64,000 nucleotides of DNA from positions 955,730-1,019,729 of the forward strand of contig VXAY01003767.1 in assembly GCA_013399855.1 (NCBI GenBank), written 5' to 3'. A program made the translations under genes and the position numbers. This stretch comes from Oxyruncus cristatus. Taxonomy: Eukaryota > Chordata > Aves > Passeriformes > Cotingidae. The notes under the pieces are model-generated. The model saw only the letters and a list, made by a program, of their open reading frames with translations. It did not search any database and was not told where the DNA came from. Shown in pieces: positions 50,851-62,753 of this stretch; position 1 is the first letter of the stretch; the number at the start of each line of letters is the position of its first letter.

Positions 50851-53800
50851 TATTGTGCTATTTGTTAAGAGAAAGAACAGTTTTTGGAATGGACTCTAAC
50901 AAAGAATTGGTATTTTGTCTTGGAGAGGTAAAATCTTCTATGCAGTTGGCATCCCTAAACCTATCCCATATATGCATCTGTTTTTGAAAGACCACAGTTA
51001 CTTACCAGTTTCTATCCTAATCAAAAGATAAAGTGAGGGCAGCCAGAACTGCCTATTTAAGTAATGCATGAATGCCTTCTAGCTGAAATCTCCCAGTTTC
51101 TGTGCTCAGTCAAGGAAAAACAACTACTATTCTTTAATGTTGATGGTCCTGCCAGACTGATGCAGGTGAATTCAGCTGGAGAACCTAAAACATAAATTTA
51201 CACGTGAAGAGTGGCAGTAGCTTGGCCATGGCTTTTTCTTCTTTGTGTTTCCTTAAAAATGTTTTCCTATGAGGAGAAAACAACAATTATGTTTCGTTAC
51301 AGAGTTTGAAAGATGTCTGCAGGCAAACAGATTGTCTAGTTCTATGTTGAGAACACATTTTACTGATGAAATGGCTAACAGGTTACATGTATGCACTGAT
51401 GTATATAGACCATACAGACAGATGGGAAAGAAAAGTAGACATGCTACCTACTGGCCCTTCACAGCATTCCGAAAGAAAATATATAATGAATTCTGTCTTA
51501 ACATTAAGAAACAGTACAAAAAATAAAAAACCTCAACAAGTTATAAAAGAAACATCTGCATTTACTACTTTTTGCAGGTACTGAACACAGTTTGCTTTGT
51601 TGGTGGTGGTGGGGTTTGGGTTTTTTTAATGTATAAGTAAAACTACATTTTCCTTCATCAGAAGAAGGTTTTATGCAGCATTTTCTTATAGAATTCAGAA
51701 ATGTATTGTCCTGATGCTGTAAAGTCACAATGGCACAGTCTCTGAAATCTTCCCATTCACATCCCTGCCTGTCCTTTTCATTAAAACTCAATGCATGTTC
51801 AACTTTTATCAGCTCACAAAGGCGATGTAAAATGAGAACAGTACACTGAGCTACCACTGTAATACTGAAGGTATTCAAAAGAGAAAAAGCAAGAGTGTGC
51901 TACCTTTTGTATAGACCAACCCCGAACAGTATCTGCCTCCTCCACAACTGAGAGCAAAGGAACACCACATATTTCAAGGGTGCTTCCTACATACCCATTC
52001 ATGCTACCAGACTCCATTAAGAACATTTGTAACTCATTCCCTGTAGGAAGTCAAGTCTATAAGGTTACTGGGAATCACTGTGTTGGAAAATGAATTGATT
52101 AATATTTTCGTTTTGACTCCTTACCTCCAATATCTATTCCATTCCAAGGTAAATATATGCGGTCTCTTTTTTTGTATTCATATGACATCCTTCTTACAAA
52201 TGAAAGGATTTTCAACATTGTGTAGACCAGTGTATGTTCACCTTATTTTGAACATCAGTGATAATCTACTATTGTACCAACAGCTCGGAATAGCTAACTA
52301 CTGTTATAGTCCCTTAGGAGCATTGTATTTTTAGCTTTCTGGCTTCCTTCAGCATTCAAGCTTCCTTCAGCAGTCTTTTTGGTCTGTGTCCACCTCTGAA
52401 CTCTTCATGTTTAGGGAGCCATATCACCTGCCTCATTCTCTACTGCTAACACAAATGAAAGATGTCACACAGGGCCCCTTTTTTCTTCCATGAAGGATGC
52501 TTAGTCAAACCTGTAGCAGACTCAGAAAAAAAATATCAGACTTTCTACTCTAGTCTCTGAATAAGCAGAACTCATCTTAGGTTGTTATTTATAGATAACT
52601 TCATAAACACATTAAAAACGTAAGATAAATTTCTCTAAATAGGACATAACCCTCACACTTAAACTACTGGTAGTCTCTTAGTACTGTGCCTTTCAGTGCA
52701 ACCTCAGAATATATACAAATCTTTACAGAAAACAAGAGACAGAAGTTACTGTACACTGATCTCTGATCACCAGTAAAGAAAAGGCTGTCTCTTGAAATTG
52801 CATGCATGTCCTTCAGTCAAATGATCTCCTAAAGACAGATAACATCATTGCAGAGGCTAAGAAGGGTTAGTTATAATCAAGCAAAAGTAAGTTGAGGCCT
52901 TAAAATTCCATCCTTGTCTGATGCAGGAATCTGCTGAAAGCAGAGTTAGGAAGGCAGCTACATTGGCCCCCTAAATATTCTGTGAGGTGTATTCTGCTTT
53001 TTCTTTTCATTGCTAAACACTTAAATGTATAGTTGCCTTTTAAGCATAGTAGTATTATCCAAGTACTTCCTCATAGACTCAAGTCTCCAAACTAGCAGGC
53101 TACAGAAACTCTTATTTTTTTGTGCGTGTAAAAACAATAGCACTGATTAGTACTGTTTCCAAGGTCAGGAAATTGTTATTAATCACTTTCTGAGGAGCAT
53201 GTGTGTACTTCATTATCTATCTAACTGCAATGCTAAAACAAAACAATGTATGCTTTGCAAAATTTTTAACATAAGCCTCTAGAGCATTAGAAGGTTCAAG
53301 ACTTGGTCCCAAAAGTGTATTAAGCCCTAAGTAATCTTCTTTTGAATTCTTATACTATTATAAATAGATCTTGTATTTGTTGTCATTTAAATTTTGAAAA
53401 AATATTTAATTAAAAATATATATTTTATAGCTTTTGAAAAGAATAGATAGAATTGGGGAGAGACAAAATGGCAAGCAAAGTCATAAATGCCAAATACTTT
53501 TTCTATAAATCTTCACTGTTTCCTAATGTATTTTATTATTTTTACTCCAAACTATTAGTCTTGTACTTTTCCACCTGCTGAGAGGCTCTGTGGGTTTTTT
53601 AAGCTTAGCAACTAGGCTATTTTTTCTCTGAAATTTTGTTAAAATAAAAACAGCTTCTGGAATTCACAGTAAATGCTTTGTCATTGACCTTGAAAGTACT
53701 TTGGCAAGAGAGGGATTTCTATGCTTTGCCAAAAAGTAATGGTGATAGCAGAAATTTTGTCACAGAAACTACGATAGTTACTCTACTGTATTTTTGGTAG

Positions 53801-54864
53801 CTTCACCTATCAGTATCCCCAATGGCAATATTGTATTTCAAAGCTGTCAATTTGCAAGCATTTAATATTGGAAGAATAGGGATTTTAGAGAAACAGCATC
53901 ACAAGGAGCAGTATGGATTTCTTGAAATCTAATATTTAGAAATCCTTATTTTTCTCATGTTGCTTATAGCTCTTTGGACAAGTAGTGCAGGATGCTTGAA
54001 AATATTTTTCCTTTTTCTAGATAAGGAGAACTTCATATAATCAAGTTTATTTCAATACAATGAAATCTTTTAGTCATTTATCTCAGGTATGTTTTGAACT
54101 AAATACAGAACTATATTTTAAGTCTTATTTTCCATGAAAAATTTTTGTTTGGTTGGTTGGGTTTTTCTTTGTTTGTTCTGTTTTGTTGGTTTTGTTTGTT
54201 GTTGGTGGATTTTTTTCCACTTATATATTAATCTTATAGAAGAAAAAGACAGACTTTTTGAGTGTAAACTGGAAGAAAGCTGCTTTTCAAAAGTCTCTAA
54301 ATAATCTAAACAGAGTTAATCATATTTTTCCAGCCTCAAATCCTTTGCTACAAACAAAACAAGTTTTGAGACCATCCATTGTGAGTGACAGGCAATACTT
54401 AAATATAAGTAAATTGAACTTGCCTATCACTTCTCTTCCCCTTCCTCTCTGTACAAGAATTGAGCAGTATGCTTGAAACCCTTAATCACATATTATGTTT
54501 GCAAACAGCATAGGGAAAAAGTTTGGTGCTGTTAGTCCTTTTGCACGTGTGGATCCAGTCTACTCAGGACTGATAACCCACCTCTGAGCGGAGCATCAAC
54601 ACAACTTGTCAGCAAAGCTGTGGTAACCTGGTGCTTTTGAAGGTCTGGTGCTGTAATGAGCATTTCAGCAGATAAATGCTGTGGCCCTGGCTGCAGGGGC
54701 TGTGAGTTCATCCAGTGTGGAAGACCTGCCTCCCATCCTGCTTGAAGGATCTACTTTTTTTCCTGTTGGGAAACAGAGGAAGAGAGTCTTTCAGTGAAGA
54801 GACTGAGGTGAACTGTATGGACAGAAGTTGTCTGCCAAGGATCATGCTGAAAGAGCAAGGCTAG
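50851..54864. other. AT-rich noncoding DNA, no recognisable gene
   Basis: Frames up to 124 codons without known domains; the 124-codon minus frame at 51504-51878 has no motif. A G/T tract lies at 54142-54217. An AT-rich zone at about 53340-53440 holds runs such as aaatatatattttatag. Confidence 0.55.
54142..54217. repeat. G/T-rich low-complexity tract
   Basis: About 75 bases of TTTG, GGTT and GTTG steps with only a few C or A interruptions, of the same kind as the tract at 19010-19084. Confidence 0.85.
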
Positions 54865-55558
54865 CTCTCCTTGGCTGGAAGGCTGTCTGGTAGAAAAGGA
54901 CCTGGAGGTGCTGCTCGACATCTGGCTGAACCTGAGCCAGCAGTGTGCCCAGATGGCCAAGAAGGCCAATGGCATCCTGGCCTGTATTAGAAACAGTGCG
55001 ACAGAACCAAAGCAGTGATCACCCCCTTGTACTCAGCACTGGTGAGAATGCACTTTGAGTACTGTGTCCAGTTTTGGGCCCCTCACTTTAACAAAGACAG
55101 AGAAGGGCAGCAAAACTGGTGAAGGGTCTGGAGCATAAATCTTGTGAGGAGTGGCTAAGGGAGCTGGGATTGTTTAGTCCGGAGAAAAGCAGACTTGGGG
55201 GGGGGATCTTTTTTCTTTCTACGACTACCTGAGAGGAGGTTATAGTGAGGTGGGTTTCAGTCTCTTCTCTCAGGTAACAAATGACAAGGTGTGATGAAAT
55301 AGCCTCAAGTTGCACCATGGGAGGTTTAGATTGGATATTAGAAAAAATACATTCACAGAAAGGGTTGTAAAGCATCAGAACAGACTGCACAAGGAAAGAA
55401 TGGAGTCACCAACCCTTGAAGTGTTCAAACAAGATGTAGATATGGCACTTGAGGACATGGTTTGATGGTGAAGATTGTGGTGGTGCTGGGCTGACAGTTA
55501 AAGTTGATGATCTTAAAGGTTTTTTCCAACCTTGACTCTAAGTTTCTACGGTTCTAAG
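54865..55558 (+). mobile_element. CR1 LINE 3' portion, plus strand
   Basis: About 0.7 kb of plus-strand CR1. Landmarks in order are ctgaacctgagccagcagtg, gccaagaaggccaatggcatc, tactgtgtccagttttggg, ctggtgaagggtctggagc, tgtttagtccggagaaaagc, caagttgcaccatgggaggt, and the 3' UTR block ttgatgatcttaaaggttttttcc. Nine consecutive G at 55197-55205 and many stops break the frame. The 5' border is approximate, and the end of the element is degenerate (aagtttctacggttctaag). Confidence 0.93.
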
Positions 55559-56071
55559 AGAAGACAGCAAAGAGTGAACATCCAGGTTTTTCCATGACAC
55601 AGAAAGTGTTTCTACAGATCAGATGTGACCACTACATTTCACAGCTTGACACTGTATCTTCTGTTTAAAGAAAGTTTTCAACGGTCATCAGATGTTCAAA
55701 GAAATGACCAATTATCCTCAAATATACAACATGGATAGATATTTCTATCTGTACCAAATTAAGTGGAAAGTTTTTGCCTGTGAGAACAAACATTTTCCAT
55801 GCTATAGGTATGAAAATTAGCTAAATAATAAAAACCTGTAATGGTAATAAATATTTTTTTCCATTTTGTCTTCAAAATTTCATGTTTTTTCCCCGTATAA
55901 AACAATAAGTGATAAAGAATCCATTTGGTATAATATGAAATTTCTATAATGCATTCATTAACTGTTACATTTTGGGAGCAAGATACTGCTTATTCAGCCT
56001 GTTCTGATTTCAGGCTATTGATTTAGAAATAAAACTAAATGTATCACATTAGCATGAGAAGCCTTCTATAT
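55559..56071. other. AT-rich noncoding DNA up to a gap
   Basis: No gene or repeat family recognised; ordinary AT-rich sequence. Confidence 0.6.
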
Positions 56072-56158
56072 NNNNNNNNNNNNNNNNNNNNNNNNNNNNN
56101 NNNNNNNNNNNNNNNNNNNNNNNNNNNNNNNNNNNNNNNNNNNNNNNNNNNNNNNNNN
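56072..56158. other. Assembly gap, 87 N
   Basis: There are 87 unknown bases, 39 bases upstream of a purine-rich GGGAA repeat that probably explains the break. Confidence 0.99.
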
Positions 56159-56196
56159 AAAGCCAGTTATAGCTGACAACTGTATCAAGAAAGTGG

Positions 56197-56246
56197 TTGG
56201 GAAGGGAAGGCAAGGGAAAGGAAGGGATGGGAAGGGAAGGGACGAG
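56197..56246 (+). repeat. GGGAA-type purine repeat with G-quadruplex motif
   Basis: About 50 bases of near-pure purine built on GGGAA units. Four GGG runs at 56224-56241 are separated by two-base loops (AT, AA, AA), the textbook pattern for a stable intramolecular G-quadruplex on the plus strand. Confidence 0.9.
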
Positions 56247-57602
56247 GAAGAGTGAATGAGCCTATAATTTGGAAAAATATAAAAAAAGCTGTATATTCAT
56301 GATGAAGTAAAAGGCAGGATAGCTTTATAGCATGACAACATTTAAAGGTCAGTTTTTTCATATGTGAAATGGAAATAATCTTATTTGAAAGTTAGCAAAA
56401 TTTAATTTTGTTTGAAAAGTACATGGCATGATACTGATCAAGGCACTGGAGAGTGCCATATACGTATAGCCCATTGCTCCAATGTTAGGTGCTAGATTAT
56501 ACACCTTTTATATTTAGTCATCGCTGCTTAGTGGGAAAGTGACAGAAGAGACTGAGCTAAATCATTGTGCACCCAGTAGGGCCTAGGAGACCAGACATAA
56601 TTCCATCATGCAACACACAAAACAGATCATCCTGTGCCCTCCCCATAACAACTGAGAGATGGTATTATCTTCCTGGTGATGAGAAAATGCTTGACATTAC
56701 AGAAAGGTTTGGGCAGTAGTTTTTTCAGACTTTCTAATCCTACAGAGGAAGAGTCAGAATTCAGGGGAAAGACCATCACAGGACAAGCACATGCAGAAAG
56801 CTAATTTGGATGAGAAAATGCTTTCAAAACATAATTTAAACTAAATTTTTAGATTCAGATTGGTCTGAGTGTCAGCTAGGACAGTTGCAAACAGTCAAAA
56901 CTGAAGCACTTGTAGAGCTCTAACTCTGTATGCCTCAAAAATCTTTTGTCTGTCCAAAATATGGTAGAATCAGTGAAAATGAAAGTAGGTTTTGTATACA
57001 GCCATATCACATCTGAATTTATAGGAAGTGTCTTTGTTATCTAGCAAAGGCTGCATCAAAACACATGTAGGGAATTCTAATGAAGACTCTCACCTTCGCC
57101 CATTAATGTATTTTCCTGCAACTAAGTGAAATATCTTTGAGACCTTTACTCTTCAGCCAAATATGTTTGGTGGATCAGCTGTGGACAGACATGTGGATAG
57201 ACCTGTAACATATGACTAAATTTCTTAGGAATCCAGGATAGCCAGTTCTAAGGAGTTTTCTACAGGGAAGGTCCATAATTCTCTAAACAACCCATTTTCA
57301 TACTTCATTATTCCTGTCCCTCACGTCCAACTGGAACCTTCCTTAATAGAATTCAAACTTCTTATTTCTTATCCTATGATGATTAAGAGCAACTTAACCC
57401 CTTATTTTCAGCAATATTTTATGCATGAGAAGATTGTCCTATCTCCACTGGATTATTTTTCAGACTAAAGGAAATTGAAAAGCTTACTTTGCAAAGTGTG
57501 CTCAGACATCTATAGCATTGTCTCAGTTTAATGAGACAGAAGTGTTTTGCTAAGGAGGCTGAATTATGAGGAAGACCAAAACTCCTCACTCTAAGCAATT
57601 GT
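56247..57602. other. AT-rich noncoding DNA, nothing recognised
   Basis: No open frame of note, no CR1 or SINE match and no structural RNA recognised. Confidence 0.6.
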
Positions 57603-58131
57603 AAATCTGAAATTAAGACGCTCCAATTGAGGAACTGTGGAAAAATAACAGCCCTTTTTTAAAGGGTATATGTGTATTGGCAGAACAACAAAAAAACACA
57701 AAAAACCCCCCAACTGAACAATAATCCTATACCCGAAAATCCCCCTCAATGAAAAGTAAACAGTTCAGTTTGTGCCTTTGGTGTGATTCTAATCACAGTC
57801 AGCAGGGGGTGCTGTTGGATCTCTGGAGTGGTCTGTGTTGGGTGACAGGAGGTGCTGTTGGATCACNAAATCTGAAATTAAGACGCTCCAATTGAGGAAC
57901 TGTGGAAAAATAACAGCCCTTTTTTAAAGGGTATATGTGTATTGGCAGAACAACAAAAAAACACAAAAAACCCCCCAACTGAACAATAATCCTATACCCG
58001 AAAATCCCCCTCAATGAAAAGTAAACAGTTCAGTTTGTGCCTTTGGTGTGATTCTAATCACAGTCAGCAGGGGGTGCTGTTGGATCTCTGGAGTGGTCTG
58101 TGTTGGGTGACAGGAGGTGCTGTTGGATCAC
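57603..58131. repeat. 264-bp duplication around a single N (probable assembly artefact)
   Basis: Bases 57603-57866 and 57868-58131 appear identical on reading and are separated by one N at 57867. A single N between identical ends is what a scaffolder leaves when two overlapping contigs are abutted rather than merged. The true sequence probably has one copy. The unit holds an A/C tract (57684-57714), a GTGATT-CT-AATCAC palindrome and two ggtgctgttggatc steps. Confidence 0.9.
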
Positions 58132-58755
58132 TGGCAGTTGCCACGTGGGGGCCCCGTATGTGCTGGACAAGTCAAAAAATGGAGACCTTCCCTCCCCCTC
58201 ACAGGGAAGGGGAAAAGGGAGAAAGATGGGTTCTTCCCAAATGGGTCTCACACTGCCTGCAGCTGGCTGTGTGGCTTCTCCTGCCTTTGTCGACATGAAC
58301 AAAAACCGCTGCCAAAACCACGGGAGCAGAGGAGGGAAAGAAATAATTTTCTTCCCAAATAGTTCCTCTGTGATGGAGTCCAACAGGTCCATGCTGAGGG
58401 GCAGAACAGGATGCAGGCAAAACAAGGGCCAGGAAAAAAAACCAAACAAAAACCAAACAAACCAGCCAGGTGGCCAGGCTGAGAACAAAGCAACCTCGGA
58501 GCTTTTTTCCAACCCACACCTTGTTTCAGTTCAGGCAACAACTGTGTGTTCTTTCCCAGGAGAGGAAAAAGAAAAGAAAAAAGAGCCTCCTCGCCCCTCC
58601 CCACAGACTCTCCACGGCCATCATCCTGGAATGTCAAATCTGCTGGCCAGTTCTTTCGTGTTAGTCAAATACCCAAGGCAAAACCAACCTGCCCATTCAG
58701 CATCCCTCCCACACAGTGGGGCAGGGGGAAGGGAAAAATTCCCTGTTTAGTTTTT
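58040..58755. other. GC-shifted block with long frames on both strands, possible LTR-type insertion
   Basis: GC content here is clearly above that of the flanks, and several frames stay open: 216 codons on plus (58100-58750) and 152 on minus (58512-58054). No known domain is visible in either. The frames overlap each other and run through a poly-A/C tract (58434-58464), which argues against real coding. The block begins near the duplicated contig join and returns to AT-rich DNA at about 58755. An old retroviral-type LTR is one explanation; I could not place TG/CA ends, a target-site duplication or a primer-binding site. A noncoding exon or a chance GC-rich segment also fit. Confidence 0.3.
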
Positions 58756-60925
58756 TAGAACAAGTGAACCCTTGACAAGCACATAACCATGACTTCCTCT
58801 GGTATCTTTCTCACAAGCATCCTTTTCCTTGAACTGGAGTCCTCATGCTGGGATGTGGGCAAGTCTTCTCCATCATTTTCCTCAGAGGCAAAGAATATTT
58901 TCCTTTTTCTGTGACCATATTACTCTTTATGCTTCTAAGGAAGATAGGTGCTTGTCCTTTTTTGCATCAACATGACATTCTGATTCATAGAGTCTTGTGA
59001 TCCCTGTAGCCAGATTTTTTATCAGTTATCCCCATGTTATCTTTATGCAGCTGCTTATTTCTCATTATAAAACACTATGCTTGTCCCTACTTAGGCCTGT
59101 TTTTATTTTTCAGACACTGGATATAGTTTCTATCTATGAAGACCACTTGGAATTTCTATTGTCTCTTTATTTTTCTTTTAATCCATCTCATCTTTTTAAC
59201 AATTTTGAATTTCGTAAGTATCTAATTGCTAAGACTCAAAATTATTCTGTTACTCTCTGTACAGGCATCAATATTTTGGAAGAGGTCTATTTCAGGATTT
59301 TTTTCTATTTTAGGAAAGCACAGATTCAATTTTAACAGATGAAACACACTTTTTACCTAAAACTTTTTCTAATTTCAAAGAGAAAAGTTATTCAGAAATA
59401 TTAATAGCATTTTTTTGTCTCATCTTTTTTCCTCTCTTAGGATTCTTCTTTGTTCTAAGTGCAGCATTCGCAATGAAGTTCTGGAAACTTTTAACACTAC
59501 TTTTGCCATCGTTTGTGTGTTCATGTAACTGTAAACATGAACAAAATCACATAAGAGCAGTGATTTTGTATTATCTGTATTATTTATTGTACCCTTGAGT
59601 TTCTCAATGTCATATCTACTTTGGGTCTAACTACTGTTTCTCTCACATTGGAGCAGATAAAAATGCCAAATGGGAGTCATGAGAGATCTTTCCTGGTACT
59701 ACTGAAATTTTCTGTAGTTGTAAATGTTTTTAAATTCTGTCTCAATAACTTCTAGAGCTTCATGAAGAGAAAGAATCAGGAAATGTATTCTTACATCATA
59801 GGGCTACGATGTCTCTTACTAAAACATAACATAGTTGTGATAGGACATTAACTTGTCATTGACCTTGGAACTTACAGGCTAGTCGACAAAATGAACAAGC
59901 AGAAAAACAAGGAGAAGATTTCCCAAAAGTTCCGTTATGAAATCTACCATTTTCAATATCCCTTGAGTATTAAAATATGAATTAATGTGGTTTCTCTATG
60001 ATTTTTTGTCTACTCCAATGTGCTAAAACTAACAATAGTGCTAAAGCTTTGACTCACTAAAACTGATGCAGTTCTAAAAAAAAAAAATATTAAAAAACTT
60101 GTCTGATAAATTCTCATGGGTGATGTATTTGTAAACTTATTAAGAAGCAAGTTATTAGCTTAAAAGGTTTATTTTACTTTATAATATGTATAAACATATA
60201 ATTACTCTGTGAATTCAGCAGTAGGCAATCAAATGTTATCTTCAGATTAAAGGATAGTTATCCACTTAAGGTGGTTAAATACTTCAAAACTCTAATGTCC
60301 AGGTAATTGCACCTTTTATATTATGACAACAGTGTACTTTTGGTGATATTGAGAGAAGTGTCTGACATGGCTAAAGGAGTATTAGCACCTTCTGGTGCAG
60401 TAGATGTGTTTCATGTCACGGACAGCAGCAGCTGCTTATCTTTACAAAGCAGCTGGTCTAGTTTACACCGCTGTTGTATCCATCCTCTCTATCAAACACA
60501 TATGTTTAAACACATACACACACACACACAAACACATAAATACACTCACAAATATTCAAAAACATACTGACATACACAAGAGTTTGCCTATTTCTTGCCA
60601 AATGTTTTGAAAAATCATCCCTTAAACACAGTTTGTGGTATATTGCTTTTAGTACCAGATAAGCAGGTACCAATTGTTGCTGTTTAAGATTAAAAAGCAT
60701 ATTTTGGTTTTGGTGTTTGTTTGGTCTTGTCTGTACTGAACAGTATTTTTAGCAGCTTTCTAACAGATTAAGATACTGCAGTAAACATATGTGATGTTCT
60801 TCCCAGTTTGATTTGAACATATAATCCTCTTATTCTGTCTTAAGCTTTCAATTGTCTTTGAAGAGCTTTTGTTTGCTTAGTTGGTAGGGCTTCTCATCAA
60901 CTAGTATTCTTCTACATTTTAGTAC
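58756..60925. other. AT-rich noncoding DNA with a short CA microsatellite
   Basis: No gene recognised. The 112-codon frame at 58997-59335 is Phe/Ile/Leu-rich from T-rich DNA and has no known motif. Confidence 0.6.
60511..60537. repeat. (CA)n microsatellite
   Basis: A CACATA step is followed by about eight CA units and a degenerate AACACATAAA tail. Confidence 0.92.
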
Positions 60926-61240
60926 CATAGAATCATAAAATGTTTTCCTTTGCATGCCCTTGCAAAAAATCCCACTCAAGCCATCCTACAGGCCCATCCT
61001 TAGGTACTGAAAGACTGCAATGTGATCTCCCTGAAGCCGTCTCCAGATCTGTGTCATCTTAGTGTCTATTGCACAAACACATCCATGTCTTTCCCGTGCT
61101 GGGGACCCAGAACTGGACACAGCACTCCAGGTGGAATCTCACAAGAGCAGAGTAGAGGGGCAGAATCACCTCCACTGACCTACTGGTCACACTTCTTTTG
61201 ATGCAGCCCAAGGTGCAGTTGGGTCTCTGGGCTGTGCTCA
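60926..61240 (-). mobile_element. CR1 LINE fragment, minus strand
   Basis: On the plus strand it opens with the inverse CR1 terminus (catagaatcataaaat). It continues as inverse ORF2/3' UTR sequence: ctgcaatgtgatctccctga, then cccagaactggacacagcactccaggtgg, and gatgcagcccaaggtgcagttgg. Length is about 315 bp, and parts expected between the 3' UTR and the RT thumb are missing, so there is an internal deletion. It lies head to head with the plus-strand CR1 that starts at 61781. Confidence 0.88.
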
Positions 61241-61780
61241 GAAATGTCCTTCTCCCAATGGACTAGGTACAAACAGACACCACTGGAAAACTGGCATATT
61301 TTAATGGCAGTGTCTGTGGCTAATCACAGACTGGTCTTTATCAGTCACAGCCAAGAGTATTCTGGCCACATGATTCCCTCAGAAGAGGTTAATTCCTGGG
61401 GTGCTGTCCATGCTCCCATCCCTGGCATGCTTTCATATGCTTCTCCTCTGGGACACTGCACAGGTGCAGAGCAGCTACCATCTCCGGTGACCTACCTTGA
61501 GCTGGCAGCAGGGGGCTTCTGTTCTGGCTGGCCCGTGATGCAGGAGCACCAGACTGCCCTGCATTACAGAGTCCTGCAGTCCCACTTTCATTTTATTTTA
61601 GATAAATCAAGACATTAATATTTCCAAGACAATGAAATTAGTAAAAAGTTCCAATCCTTTTCAATTAGATAATTTGCGGGACACAGGATAGTCTTCCTCT
61701 AGTCCTTTGTCTGTTTTCATTCTATTGTTCTGCTTCATAGATGAATAACAGAAATGGTAATGTCTAATTAAATATCTCAG
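61241..61780. other. Sequence between two diverging CR1 copies
   Basis: About 540 bases that I do not recognise. The 124-codon plus frame (61244-61618) starts just inside the interval and has no known domain. GC is moderately raised up to about 61590. It could be a remnant of another repeat or unique DNA. Confidence 0.4.
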
Positions 61781-62753
61781 GATCAATATCAATGACCTGG
61801 ACGAAGGGATAGGATGTACCTTTAGCAGGTTTATTGATGATATGAAATGGTGGGGAGTGGTTGATACACCCGAAGGCTGTGCCCTATTCAGTGGGACCTT
61901 GATAGGCTAAAAAGTTGGACAGAGAGAAATCTAATGACGTTCAACATGGGCAAGTGTAGAGTCCTGCACCTGGGGAGGAATAACCCCAAGTACAGGTAGA
62001 AATTGGAGTCTAATCTACTAGAGAGCAGCTCTACAGAGAAGGATTTGGGACTTTTGGTGGGTGACAAATTGACCATGAGTTGGCAGTGTGCCCTTGAAGA
62101 CAGGAGGGCCAATGGCATCCTGGGGTAGTTTGGGAATAGTGTGGCCAGCAGGTCAAGGAAGGTGATTATCCCCTTCTACTTGGCCCTAGTGAGGCCACAT
62201 CTGGAGTGCTGTGTCCAGTTCTGGGCTTCTCAGTAAAAGAAAGACAAGGAGCTACTGGAGAGGGTTCATCAGAGGGCTACAAAGATGATTAGGGCTCTGG
62301 AGCATTTCTTTCATGAGGAGAGACTGAGGGAGCTGGGCCTGTTTAGTCTAGAGAAGAGAAGACTGAATGAGGATCTCATCAATACATATAAATATCTCAA
62401 AGGCAAGTGNATGGGGATCTTATCAATACATATAAATATCTCAAAGGCAAGTGCCAAGATGATGCTCCCAGACTCTTTCTGGTGGTGCCCAGCAACAGAA
62501 TGAGGATTAAAAGCCATAAACTAAAACACAGGAAGTTTCACCTCAACATGAAGAAGAACTTCTTTACATTAAGGGTGGCAAAGCACTGGAACAGTCTGCC
62601 CATGGAGGTCATGGAGTCTCCCTCTCTGGAGTAGCAGAAAACCCATCTGGATGCGTTCCTGTGTAACCTGCTCCAGGTGACCCTACCTTATCGGGGGGTT
62701 GGACTATGTGCTCTCCAGAGGTCCCTTCCAACCCTAAAGATTCTGTAATTCTT
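61781..62753 (+). mobile_element. CR1 LINE, longest copy in the window, includes RT catalytic box remnant
   Basis: About 0.97 kb of plus-strand CR1, or 0.93 kb once the duplicated join is discounted. It begins in the RT palm: caatatcaatgacctggacg and then codons for F-I-D-D-M at 61830-61844, where CR1 RT has the catalytic F-A-D-D box, so the second residue is changed. RT-thumb and C-terminal landmarks follow (tgtgtccagttctgggc, gagagactgagggagctggg, then HWNSLPMEV and ESPSLE). The 3' UTR has ggttggactatgtgctctcc and cccttccaaccctaaag, ending attctgtaattc. Several frameshifts and stops, and a single-N join at 62410, make it non-functional. Confidence 0.95.
62367..62453. repeat. 43-bp duplication around a single N inside a CR1 copy
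   Basis: Bases 62367-62409 and 62411-62453 are near-identical, with two substitutions (a/g at unit position 4 and c/t at position 11), separated by one N at 62410. It probably marks two unmerged contig ends, perhaps from two haplotypes or two CR1 copies. Confidence 0.88.

Noticed and set aside
58100..58750. 216-codon plus-strand frame as a real gene
   Set aside because: No domain, strong overlap with an opposite-strand frame, a low-complexity Lys/Asn/Gln stretch from an A/C tract, and proximity to a suspect contig join.
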